DNA of 64,000 nt from Nymphaea colorata (Eukaryota > Streptophyta > Magnoliopsida > Nymphaeales > Nymphaeaceae). Under the pieces are notes generated by a model that was not told the DNA's origin, searched no databases, and saw only the letters and a program-made list of their open reading frames with translations. Below, one piece after another: positions 23,119 to 34,395 of this stretch. The position numbers and the translations under genes are program-made. The stretch is from assembly GCF_008831285.2 (NCBI RefSeq), contig NC_045139.1, positions 2,550,704 through 2,614,703 on the forward strand. The letters run 5' to 3'. Within the stretch, counting starts at the first letter, position 1. Every line of letters begins with the position of its first letter.

Positions 23119-26100
23119 AGAGAGAGCCAACTAAATGAAAAAAATTAGCAAAAACTTAGTGACAAATAAGTCTTAAGTAAAAACGGGAAGAGAGAGAGTA
23201 ACAAAAACATATTGTCACTTGTGTGCTGTTTCGGTTGCATTTATTTCATTCGATGGGGTCAAAATTGATCGGAATGTGAGATCAGAATTAGAATGTACAT
23301 ATAGTCAAATGTGACAAATATGTAGTGCCTTTGTCTACTTTGTATTAACCAATTACCTAGAAGTAGCGTCCCTGCTTGAAAAGATATAAATCGATTTTCA
23401 AACCACACGTTTGATTGCACAATTAAACCTTATATTTGGGGAAAAGTCAACACATTGATTACAACAATGAGTCGTAAATTTAACTAACATTGTTGTGGCT
23501 TTCTGGCAGAAACCAGTCAATGCTTGTCGAGGATATCGTGAGGAAGATCGTTCGTGAAGTAAATAAGACCCCTCTTCCAGTAGCTGAACATCCAGTCGGT
23601 CTCAATTCTCGCATTGCAGATTTGATGAAAATGATGGAGATTGAAGCCCATACTGAAGCTAAAATGGTCGGGATTCATGGCTTGGGTGGCGTGGGCAAGA
23701 CGACTGTTGCCAAGGACATCTATAACCAAATCTCTTCTCATTTTGATGCATGCTGCTTCCTTTTCAACGTGAGATCAGAAGCAAAAAACCAGTCTGACAG
23801 GCTCATTTCCCTCCAAAAACAACTGCTGCGGAAAGTTTTCAAAGATGAAAATACGGACATAAGCAGCATCGATGAAGGAATCAGCATAATTAAACAACGG
23901 ATCAGGAGCAAGAAGGTTCTGCTAGTTCTTGATGATGTTGATCATGAATCACAACTGGAGGCATTGGCCGGTGGTGTGGACTGGTTTTGCTCAGGGTCTA
24001 GAATCATAATCACTACCAGAGATAAGCGGATGCTGAGAGCAGCAGGAGTGCACAAATATAATATGTATAAGCTGAAAGGGCTCGATTCTTCCCAATCACT
24101 TCAGCTTTTCAGTTGGCATGCATTTAGGAAAGAGGAGCCTGACCTCAAGTTTGCAAAGTTATCCAAGGAAGTTGCATCTGTTGCGGCCGGGCTACCATTA
24201 GCCCTTAAAATATTTGGGTCTCTTTTCCGTTATCTGGAAACAGTTGAACTCTGGGTAAGTAAGCTAGAAGAGTTGAAGAAATCTCAAGACAATGGTCTCC
24301 ATGAAATGCTAAAGATAAGTTATGATGCACTTGATGAAAACGCACAAAAAGTATTTCTGGATATAGCATGTTTCTTCATTGGGCAAGGAAGAGAGAAAGC
24401 CACTTATATGTGGGAAGGCTGTGGGTTCTTCCCAGATTTAAAAATTAATGTTTTAATTTGCATGTGTCTAGTCAGTGTAAACGATGATACAGGAGAGTTT
24501 GAAATGCATGATCATATCCGTGACATGGGGAGAAAAATAGTGCAAGACGAGAGCAATGACTTAGAAGAACGTAGCAGGTTGAGGGAAGATGATGAAGCAC
24601 TAGATGTATTGCAAAAGCGGAGAGTAAGACTATCTCTTCTGTTATTATAGTTATTATTATTATTAACTTGTTTTGTTCTGATTTTTGTATTGAGTTATTA
24701 GTAAAATATGGATGTGCCTTGGCTTCAACATAGAGTTCCCATAAACTTATTTCCTTTAATTGTTAATTAAATTTGAAATGCAGGGAACAAAAAACATTGA
24801 AGCCATCCATGTCTCTGGAGAAAAAAAATTTTCGGATAGAGCCACTTTTTGTAGCGAAGAGTGGACAGAAAGTGCATTGCATGTGGGGTCCTTTGCGGCA
24901 ATGTCTCAACTTAGAATGCTTCGATTGCAGCGTGTGATGTTAGAAGGTAACTATGAACATATTCCCCAGACTCTCAGATGGTTGGAATGGCATCCACATG
25001 ACTTGGATTCATTGCCTAACAGCCTTCCTCTTGAGAACATTGTTGTTCTTGACTTATCTTATAGCTCCATAACTCAAGTATGGAACCAGCAAGGATCAAG
25101 GATCAAGGTATAACTAGCAAACCCTTTGCTATAATGTATCCATTTTTCAGATTTGTTTTTCTTTGCTTCTTCAGCAAGATGGGGTATTGTTGATCAATAT
25201 TATCAGTCGTTGTTGCATGCATCCTATCAACGAGAAAGGGAAGTTAGATATTAGACCTTTTTTATTTATTAAACCTTTAAAATATTTATTAATTATTAAT
25301 TAAATAGAAAGTTAGAGAAAAAGGCCTATGTAGGTTGACATGTGTCACTATTTTGGGCATCAATTTTTCAAAGTTTTTAGAAACCAAACATGACTTACAA
25401 GTTCAATATTGATCTCTTATAATATTATTGCTAAAATACGTCGCACCTGGTCATTAATTTTTTTGTGCTTTCCTCAAGCGAATGCAGCTAGGTAGTTGAG
25501 GAATGCTTCACGCCTTTTTCCCTAGCATTTGTTCTAATAAAACAAATTTTATTTTTGTTTAGGTCTTTGACAAATTGAAAGTCCTAAATCTCAGTGATTG
25601 TTGTAAACTCAGTATGTGTCCAGATTTTACTAGCATGCCTCATCTGGAGAAATTGGATTTTAGTGGTTGTAAGAAGATAAGAGAGCTTCATCCATCTATT
25701 GGGCATCTCGAGAGATTGACTTACTTGTCATTGAGGAGTTGCGTCTCACTTCAGGAACTTCCTAGATCTATTAGGTGTCTCAAGAACTTGATCTACTTGT
25801 CTTTGAGAGGATGCAAATTGAAGAAACTTCCCAAATCTGTTGGACATCTCAAGAATTTGACTTACTTGTCTTTGAGTTGTTCTTCTTCTCTAAAGAAATT
25901 GCCGGAAGAAGTTTGTCAGTTGACTTCACTTGAAAAGCTTAATCTCAACTATTGCACCAAAATTTCAAATTTTCCATTACAGTTGAGGGATTCAACGTCA
26001 TTGACGCAGCACTTTTTTGACAAATTGAAAGTCTTAAATCTCAGTAGATGTACGAACCTCACCAACTGTCCAGATTTTACATGCATGCCGCATCTAGAGA

Positions 26101-28380
26101 AGTTGAAATTTAATGGTTGTAAGAAGATGAGTGAACTTCATCCATCTATTGGGCACCTCAAGAGCTTGAGTCGCTTGTCTTTGGGATGGTGTGAATCACT
26201 AATGGAACTGCCTGATGAAGTTTGTCAGTTGGCCTCATTGGAGAACCTTTATCTTAATTGTTGCAAACAAATTGCAATTTTGCCATCACATTTGGGGGAT
26301 CTAAAATCATTAGTGGAGCTATTCCTTGACAGCACCAGCATAACAACTCTGCCTGAATCTGTGGGACACTTGAAACAACTGAAGTATTTGTCTCTAAACG
26401 AGTGTTCTTCATTGAAAGAAATACCTGAATGCATTTGTGTGTTGCTTAATCTTGAAGAGATAGATGCTAAAAAGTGTGAATCTCTTGCCTCTTTACCCAA
26501 CTCGCTTGGCAACCTGAGGAGCTTGAGGAAGCTTGATTTGAGTGAGACAGCCATTGAAGAACTGCCAGACTCCTTTGTGTCACTAGAGAAGCTTGACGTC
26601 CTAGCAGTTGCTAAGTGCACTCAGCTCAAATTCATACCGGCCTCTGCTTCGACTTCTATTGTGTCTTCAGATAGACAACACTACTCCCTCCCTCAGTTCC
26701 CGCCTTTCCTCACCAAATTAAACGCGTCCAACTGCCCTGAATTGGAAATGATAGCAGATGTCTCAAATGCAAAGGGATTGAAAAAATTGAATCTTAATGG
26801 CTGCCAAAAGCTTGTGGATGTTCCTGGCGTCGAACAGCTGAAACGATTGGTGACGTTAAAGCTTGGAGGATGCAGAAGCCTTTGTAACTCATTGAAGGGA
26901 AGACTTCAGGTAAACATCTTTGAGAAAAGTAACGTTATGTCTCTTAGCCCATTAGCTTCGCTCCACTTACTTAGTAGGGGTGACTTGTGAAGGTTATCAA
27001 TAAGCAGTTTAAAACCCGACTGGGACAAGTATGCTATGTCTCTCGGGCCTTCAGCCCTTTAGCTTAGCTCCACTCACTTGGTAGGGGAGATTTATTGACA
27101 AACAACCGAGACGTCTTAGGTTCAAAACTAATACATGTCTCTTTCTTCATTAGCTTAGCTCCACTCTTTTGGTAGGAGCAACTTGTTAAGGGTTAACAAA
27201 TTGCTAAGACATCACAAGTTCAAAACCTGACCTTTGTCGAAGGTAGTCTCTAGTTTGGGAAGCGTTTCTACTCAACAGCATGCATATAGCATTCCTTTCT
27301 TAACTTTTGTTGGCTAGAGTTTCTAGGGATCATGCTGGAACGTAGTGCGTGTTCCTGGAAAGAGAAATGGTTCTGATTCAAATCGGAAAGCAAAGGTTTG
27401 TCAAAGATGCTTGCAAAAATTAATGGACACATGGGATGCAGATTAGTGCCTACCTTGTGTTTTTTCATTCCAAATGCGAGTGCAACTACTTGAGTTGGTG
27501 AGAAGATCCAGAACCATTTTCTTGAAACTGAGGGGAAGGAAAATCCCTTGAGCTGGTTCTGTGTCTGCCAAAGAGTGCACCACACTTACTGTAACTGTCT
27601 CCCTTTCAGGAGGCAAATTTTCAACATCTGCATAAATTCAACATTCGCGGAAACCCGAGCGATGGCGAGCCGTCATGTCCTCAATCTCTCTCTTTCGTTC
27701 TTCCCAGACAGTTCAACATAGGCTTCTTGTACTTGTATGTTGAAGAGAGCTGTCTAGGCAACATTGGCTCAGAACATTGGGCACATAAGCTCATAGCCAA
27801 CCTTCACTCAAATGGCAACAAAAGCACTGAAAACGAGGAAGATCATAACCACAGCATTGGCTCGATAGCAAATAGGAGCATTGAAAGTCGTGACGAAGGT
27901 GACAACCTGGATAAAAGCATCGCAAGTGGTGAAGGTAGAAGCCTGGACGGCACTAGCTCGGAACAAGATGAAAACAACGAAAGTGATGAAGATAGCAGCA
28001 TGGACAGCTTTGAAGAAGAAGAAGATAAATGCGTTGAAAGTGACGAAGACACTCTCTCGGTAGACAGCCTGGGCAAAGTTGTTCGAATAGACATCACGAC
28101 AGACGCTGCACAATTTGTCTTTAAAACTTCAATTGAAAAGGGCCTATATGGCAGGTCCCCCAACGCTATGTTTGGATGGAAGAGCAAGCTGATGAGGATA
28201 GCAAGAGAAGGAAAATTTATGGGAGCTGATGATGCTCCAAGGAGGACGACGATGGTGATGCATGTGTCCGTCAATGGCTGCGCCCTACTTGGTGGTGACC
28301 TCCAGACTGTTAGTGGGGAAGCCATAGATGGTCCTTCTTCTCTTGATGTGTTTTTTCAGTCCGTATCGTTGAACATGTAG
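20550..28380 (+). CDS. TNL-B, TIR-NBS-LRR immune receptor (1402 aa)
   Basis: Exons are 20550-21202, 23510-24623, 24784-25107, 25563-26909 and 27610-28380, all GT-AG and in frame. The N-terminus MGGAFSHFCC fits an N-myristoylation signal (Gly2, Ser6) with nearby Cys. A 17-aa repeat (residues 26-59) precedes the TIR (about 71-214; YDVFLSFRGPDTRNGF, WCLKE with E147). NBS: GLGGVGKTT (275-283), VLLVLDDVD, GSRIIITTRD, AGLPLAL, FLDIACFF and an intact MHDHIRDMG. The NBS exon has exactly the same length as in TNL-A. The LRR exon is 449 aa. The last exon (256 aa) starts EANFQHLHKFNI, then has about 100 residues rich in Ser, Asp and Glu, then the post-LRR domain (DITTDAAQFVFKTSIEKG, SKLMRIAREGKF, MHVSVNGCALLGGDL). 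No inactivating change seen. Intron 1 contains a broken TIR copy. All motifs for a working TNL are present. Confidence 0.93.
20624..20725 (+). repeat. 51-bp tandem repeat (two copies) in the first exon of TNL-B
   Basis: Copies at 20624-20674 and 20675-20725 differ at a few bases and encode YSERLDYEGDEAEAPSR and YSERLDYEGDEAEASSP. The unit is a multiple of three, so the frame is kept and the acidic spacer before the TIR is lengthened. Relics at 21.5 and 51.3 kb have related single units. Confidence 0.95.
21477..21985 (+). pseudogene. Broken duplicate TIR exon inside intron 1 of TNL-B
   Basis: Reads GDEAEASSPPSSSPPSVREE and FKYDVFLSFRDQ, then a frameshift, then (after a deletion of the part corresponding to GQKVEEL through WCLKE) ITKIVECKRLITAVFFDVEP, VQHQTGPFARAFKRHH and WSAALTEAGEASGY. 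The upstream DNA also matches the exon 1 start, but the ATG is lost (ccaAGAGGTGGGGCC against cgaATGGGTGGAGCC) and the exon end has no usable donor. It lacks the catalytic glutamate segment. It arose by tandem duplication of the TIR exon. Confidence 0.9.
22581..22661. repeat. Compound (CA)n(TA)n microsatellite in intron 1 of TNL-B
   Basis: About 48 bp of CA followed by about 32 bp of TA. Confidence 0.95.
23041..23116. repeat. Compound (TA)n(GA)n microsatellite in intron 1 of TNL-B
   Basis: TA repeats with one interruption, then about 30 bp of GA. Confidence 0.95.
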
Positions 28381-28496
28381 TACTAAAAGAGCAACGGACA
28401 TGAAGCCGAAGAACCTTAAAAGCTAATTCCTCCATTTCTACTCATTCGCTTCAGCACTTGAGTTTGCATTTGGGAAAGAAGAACCAGCACAGTTTA

Positions 28497-28502
28497 AATA
28501 AA
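28497..28502 (+). terminator. Polyadenylation signal of TNL-B
   Basis: AATAAA, 117 bp after the stop codon. The preceding flank (caaatttgggaaagaa-like sequence) is shared with the 3' flanks of TNL-A and the 10.6 kb remnant. Confidence 0.45.
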
Positions 28503-29519
28503 CTAGTCTTCTTATTTCCATTCCTAGGTAAGCTCATGAAAAATGGTGTTTATATTTGTAAAGCATAGGTGGGAAAAAATGGGCAAGACATGGACATGCC
28601 TTTTGATTGCATGGTTAACCTTTAAGTTATTTTTCTCATGTAAACGCAGTCAAAACACGCGAAGAAACTCAAAACTTCCTTCGCTGACCGTACATGCCTT
28701 CTTCCAAATAGACTGAATTAAAATTGTTGATGACAGAAAAGTTCAACTTTTCTCCACCTCGTTTCCCAGCATCCGCAAGCTAATTGAAAAACTAGTTTTC
28801 TATTTCCATCAAATATATATAGGACTGAACTTCTCCAAGCTTCTTCGTCTTAATTAATTTGCTGCTGCTTGATTCTTGAGACCGACAGTGAACCCAGCTC
28901 ACCCTAACCGTAAGGGATTAGAAAACCATACTAGCCTTTTTATTTGGTAGAGATACAGCCGATTCTCATTTTACTTTGTCTTCGGGACTTGAGTTGAGAG
29001 TGGGACATTTATCATTTGCAATCCAAATAAATACTAAATCATTGGATTCAAACTAACAACCGGACTTTTAGGAGCCTATCGGCTCTTAAACTTTCTATTG
29101 GACAGCTCACTGAAATGAAGCAACAGTAACGAGGCACATAACTTAGAAAAATGACTGCTCCCATGCTGATATCTACGAACGAACCTGGGCAAACTCTTGT
29201 TTAAGAAGGAAGCATGCATGGGAGGGATTAGGGGCGGACCCTGTTTGGATGTCCTTTGGCTTCATAAGGAGCATCAACCATTAATGATGATTTAGTTGAA
29301 GGGTGTTTGATCGAAAGTAGCCTTTTAAGTAATTTCTTAAATAGAGCCTCCATGAGTTTGGCTAAAGAGAGCCTTTTTGCCTTTCAGTATACTCCATGAC
29401 TGAGAAGAGTAAGTTTCCATTGTTTACTTTAAAGTACAAAAGGGAGGACCACCTTCCGTCAATTTTCATGATTGCTAGCTAAGGATTTCAAAATTTAGGT
29501 TTAGGCACATTGGATTCAT

Positions 29520-29831
29520 AGGAGTGGGCATCCGGCTGGGCGAGGCAGCTTGGCCGGATAAAATCCGGCCCGGGTCGGTCGGACCTGAAGCCCAGGCCCG
29601 GGCCTGGCCCGATAGCTTGTGTCCTAGCCCGGGCTCGGCCCAGCCCGTTTAAAAATAAAAAAATATTTTTAAAAATTATAAAATAATTTTTAATAATATA
29701 AAATATGTTTTTACTAATAAAATATATATTTTTAAATTAAAAATAATAAAAAATTATTTTTTAATATTATCGGGCCGGGCCGAGCCCACCTGGGCCCAGG
29801 CCGAGTACCGGGTACCCATGGGTACTCGGCC
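29520..29831. repeat. Repeat with GC-rich arms and AT-rich core
   Basis: Two GC-rich stretches dominated by GGCCC/GGGCC words flank an AT-only core (about 29.65-29.77 kb). The right arm ends with an 11-bp inverted repeat, GGCCGAGTACC (29799-29809) and its complement (29821-29831), followed by T6. It looks like a small dispersed repeat; class not determined. Confidence 0.6.
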
Positions 29832-30599
29832 TTTTTTATGATTTTGTTAGGAAAAACTTCTTTCAGCTCCCGCTCTTAAACCTGCTGCATTTTTCTTTGG
29901 AATTTCGTGGTGAGACCTACAGTTGGGACGGTGTGAGGTGCAGCTTAACTCTTTAGGCAGGGTGCTTTATAAACGAAATGAGGTTTGGCCATCTGTTTAT
30001 CAAAATCTTTTTTTTTTTTGGCCTTTCTTCGTCCTTTGGTGAATAAGATTTCTTGGGATAGTAGGGGGAGTATTATCTTATGGTCTAAGTAGAGAAACGA
30101 AGCTTTCATCCTTCCCCATACCAGGTTTGCTTATAATGCTTTGAGATTATGAAATGTTATACATAAACTTGTATATTGGTATCATTCTTTTGCAACATAA
30201 GAAGTTGACTATTCTTGAATTTATAATAGAGACTGACTGCCTACTAGCTCATGCACGCCCCATCCGTTATGCTAATGCCCTCCAAGATAGAGAAGGATTT
30301 CTTTCTCTTCTTATGACTTCCACCAGTGGCAGGGAAAGTTGCTGCCCCGTCGTCCCCCATGACTTGTGCTAATGAGATGGAAAGCCAACGTATGTAAAAC
30401 GAGTTGATCAGCACAATGAAATTATTAAACATATGTCAAACAAGTTGTTAAGCACAAATAAATTATTATAAGTAAACAATTCTAGAAGCAAATCAACAAG
30501 AAATTGACTAATTAAACCAAGTTGTTGAGAACAAGCTGGCCCTTTTCATTAAACTAGACCAGTCACAATCGTTGACCTATTTTTTTTTTCTTATAAGAA

Positions 30600-30990
30600 C
30601 TACGGTTCGGATGTAATCTTTTCATAAGTAAAACAGAACAAATCTATATGTGTAACTTTATAAAAGTTTCATAAAGTCTTTAACATAGCAAAGTTTGAAT
30701 GAAAATTTACAATCTAAAATCCAATCCTAATGTAAGTTTTAAATTCATACCCGAATCGAAATCCAATTCTTAACCTGAATCGGAACAGCCTTACAATATG
30801 CTAAGAAGTGATTTTTAAATTGTATGATGCGACCATTTAACATATGATATTTATTTAAAATAAATCTTGTCCAAATCGAATTTTGAACCCTATCGAACGT
30901 CATTCTATAAATCTGAATACGATCTAATTTTTAGTCAAATGCTAAATTTTTTCTACATTTGAATTAGGTTCCATCTCTACGGTGAAGTTT
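30600..30990. repeat. Degenerate dispersed repeat (AATCCGAAT-like)
   Basis: Carries repeated words such as 'cgaatcgaaatcc' and 'atctgaatacgatc', plus a motif like 'aggttccatctctac'. A related copy lies at 40.56-40.93 kb. Probably the 3' part of a non-autonomous retroelement. Confidence 0.4.
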
Positions 30991-31839
30991 CACGCATTCA
31001 AACGCTATGGCAGTGATGCATTCGGCGTCATGTGTGGGTATTGAATCAGGGGGCACCCCACTGTGGTGCCCACTTCTTTGTCTTTCCAGGCTAAGGCGTG
31101 CAGCTTCCAAGGGAATGTCGATAAAATATTGGTGCTCCTTCTATCTTGGTGTGTAAATCTTCCTTTGTGAACTAGGGTCTCGTCTTTTTATTATTTTTCA
31201 AGAACATAGTTCTTGAAATGTTCAGCTGCTCATCTCATCACATAAAAATATCGGTAAAAAGTTGATAAATTCAAGGTTTCAGCTTTACAAATATTATTTT
31301 CTGGGAGCTAAATTTGGTTTCAAAGCTTCCAGTTGAAACTCTTCTCTGTGTTTTTTTTTCCTTCATTTATTATCATTTACTTGTCAGAAGGTGAACTCTG
31401 TTACTGTGATTTTTTTTGTCCAAATATTCAGCAAATGACAATAATTTCCTTTTTCTTGGTGTGAGAATCTGACATGATTCATGCAAACTCCCCGTCAGGG
31501 CCTTATAAATTGTCTTGCTTTGTTGCAGAATCTAATTGAAGTTCTATGTTCAGTTGTTCACCTTCTCGCCCCTAGAGACAATATTTAGATTCTCGTGGTC
31601 AGGGCTAGCAACAACAACCCGGGATCAAAGCGAAGAAGCTTGAAGAAGCTCATTCCTAGTTTATGGATCGGAACGGAAAGCTGGTTTTCCAATTAATTTA
31701 TTTTCACTATGTGATTCTTGGGTGATAACACAATAGTTTCTCAACCTTCTTTTACTATTACAATCTTTTTTGAACTGCTTATTTATTCCGTCGATCAGAT
31801 CACATAGATTGAAGTTCGAAACAGCAACTGGGCATCATC

Positions 31840-32025
31840 TGTCGCCATGTTTTCGTCCACAAACAAGGCTGCCGTCAAGGCCGATTTCATCCATCTTCAA
31901 GCACAAGTTGCCATTCCGGAACAACTAATTGGGAAGAAAGCAAGGAAGAGATCATGGATCTGACGACTGACCGACATTCCTCTTCAGGGATGGAGAAGTG
32001 ATCGGTCGGCCATTGAAAGTTTGCC
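31840..32025 (-). pseudogene. Relic of a TNL post-LRR exon
   Basis: On the minus strand 'ctgtttttctg' (a lost CAG acceptor) precedes GAGGCAAACTTTCAA, coding EANFQ, the conserved start of this exon. It continues DHFSIPE, then after a frameshift reads GNVGQSSDP, SLPCFLPN and LFRNGNLCLKM, matching GNLSISESSDARSLYFFLPK and LETGSFFLKL of TNL-A. Two stops and a shift show it is dead. It probably belonged to TNL-C, whose LRR exon between here and 33.2 kb is gone. Confidence 0.75.
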
Positions 32026-33214
32026 TCCAGAAAAACAGGGTAAAGAGGTGCAGTCGCCATATGTTGAGCTGAATTGACAAAAGGGCGGCGCCATATTAGG
32101 TTGATAAGGTGGAAAACGTTAGTAGTCATTATCATTGATGACCAAGTTCACTGATTGATGATGAACTGGCCCAACCTTGAACAACAGCTATAAAGCTACT
32201 AAACTTTGGACGAAGTTACAAATATGAATTCTTTGCACACGGGCCTCACTAATTAATCATAGACTCAGGATCAATTTGGAAAATCCTACTACAGTTGACA
32301 TATTTTTCTGAATTCATGTGGCTAATTCATTTTTCCAATAGCTGTAAGCAAGCATTATTAGCTCGAGAAAGCTGTAAGCTCGAAAAAATAATGTCTAAAA
32401 AGCATCTCATGCTTCCTTATGAGTCTTGCCATCACATATAGGCTCTAATAAAACATTCGTAATTGATACCTTATCCATAAACAATGTTTTCCTGCTTTAG
32501 TCATCTATTTTTTCTTAGCTTCCTCATTAGTAGGAATTTTTGCATCTAATTCTTATTCTACATCGGGCAAAAATGTGACTTCATACATTATTTCCAATAT
32601 CCATAATTACTATTGTTTAGCTTTTTAATGTTACTTAATGCATTTTCTAATGCTTTTATAATCTCAGGATATAATGACAGTCAACAAGTACAGTAAGTCA
32701 GACAAACTCACAGGTGAATCTGGATTTATCCTTGGATTAAACCCACTCTGAAACCAAATGCACAAAACTTTGGGCCTAGATATGCTTAAATGCCAGTGCC
32801 TATAAAATTCAAATCCATATGTGGAGAAAATCTGGCACAAACTCGATAAACCTTTTTTTTTTTTTAATAACAAACTAATAGAAGTTTTCTTTAATTGAAA
32901 TTTAAGAGCTGAACCGAAATAATCTCACAGAGTGAACTCATAACAAAGCTTACTTATTGAGCGTGACCGGCAGTTCACACTCGACCAAAAGGAGAAACTC
33001 ATTCACTTGATGCACCCACATCTCACTTGACACTCTACTTAAGACACCATACACTAAGGACTCATGCCCTATTCATACAGGAATGAGAATGTCGGTGATA
33101 TATTTCCACCGCATTCTACAACTTTAACAATTTTTTTTCTTTTGTTTTCCATATAGCACACAGCTTAGGAAAAACAAGAGACTCGAGCTATCTAGAAAGT
33201 GGGTGATGACTCTT
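32026..33214. other. AT-rich DNA where the TNL-C LRR should be
   Basis: No LRR-like coding detected. A long deletion or replacement has occurred between the NBS fragment and the post-LRR relic. Confidence 0.5.
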
Positions 33215-34395
33215 TACATCTTTTATCTTGGTCCCGTTTCAACCTTTCCAACACAACTTTCCATTCTTCGTTGTTTTCAAATGAAAGAAATGCGACCCAA
33301 ATATTCTGAGGGTTAATGGCAGCCCAGCAGCAACCGATGCAACTTCCCTTGAAAGCTCAGCGAATTCCTCGGCTGGTTCCTCTGTCCCAAATGCATGCCA
33401 ACAGAAAAGCTGAAGTGATTGGGTGGCATCCAGCCCCCCAAGCTCATATACATTATTTATCTCCACTTTTGGTGCTCCCAATATTTGCCTATCTCTAGTA
33501 GTATTGATGATTCTTGACCCTGAGCAAAACCAATCTAGGCTGCCGACCAGTGCATCGAGTTGTGATTCATGATCAAGGTCATCGAGAACTAGCAAAACCT
33601 TTTTGCTCTGAATTCTTTCTTTAAATTTGTGCATTCCATCACTGGTGCTGCTTATGTCCATATTTTCAACTTTGAAAACATCACGAAGTAGTTGTTTCTG
33701 AAGGGAAATGAGACCCGAGGGTTGCTTTGCTGCTTCTCTGATGTTAACAATGAAGCTGCAGGCATCAAAGATTTGGTTATAAACAGCCTTAGCAAGAGTT
33801 GTCTTGCCTATTCCACCCATGCCATGGATCCCAACTATTCTGGCATCATCCTGGGCTTCAATGTCCAGCACTTCCATTAAATCTGCAATACGAGAATCGA
33901 GTCCTACTGCATGTTTAGCTGCAAACAGAGGGGTCTTCTTTACTTCTGTCAAGATCCCCTTCACGACACATTGGACGAGCTCTACCACGTCTCTACCGAA
34001 AGGCCAAAAAAATGCAAGTCAAGGTAATCAATGCTTTGTGCTTCTGCTCATACAATAATTGGCAATAATGTGTATGTTTTTTTGGGTCATTTTATATACT
34101 TTGAAAACAGGGGCATCACATCTTCATGGTTGGTTATAGAAAGAAAACGAAAAGAATGCATGTTTGTCATGTTTAATATGTGTACACTCTAATTTGGATC
34201 TCACAAACCAAGCAGTTTGACACACTATCAAATGATGTAGATGTATGCTGAACAATACTTGGTTTTTTTTTTAAATAAGAAAGCAAGGACACAGGCTGCA
34301 ACACATTAACTGCTTTTTTGCCATTGATTGACAAGCTGATTGCCACTAATTCATCCTCTCTCTCTCTCTCCTTTTTACTATACGCGGCTTCCTTC

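Larger units (their letters stand above)
28503..31839. other. Intergenic DNA between TNL-B and TNL-C remains
   Basis: No coding gene recognised. Holds a GC-rich palindromic element (29.52-29.83 kb) and a degenerate dispersed repeat (30.6-30.99 kb). The open frame at 30154-30372 has no recognisable feature. Confidence 0.5.

Noticed and set aside
27808-28325. Minus-strand frames of 101 and 160 codons
   Set aside because: Antisense to the acidic insert and post-LRR domain of TNL-B; the Ser-rich composition mirrors GA-rich sense codons.
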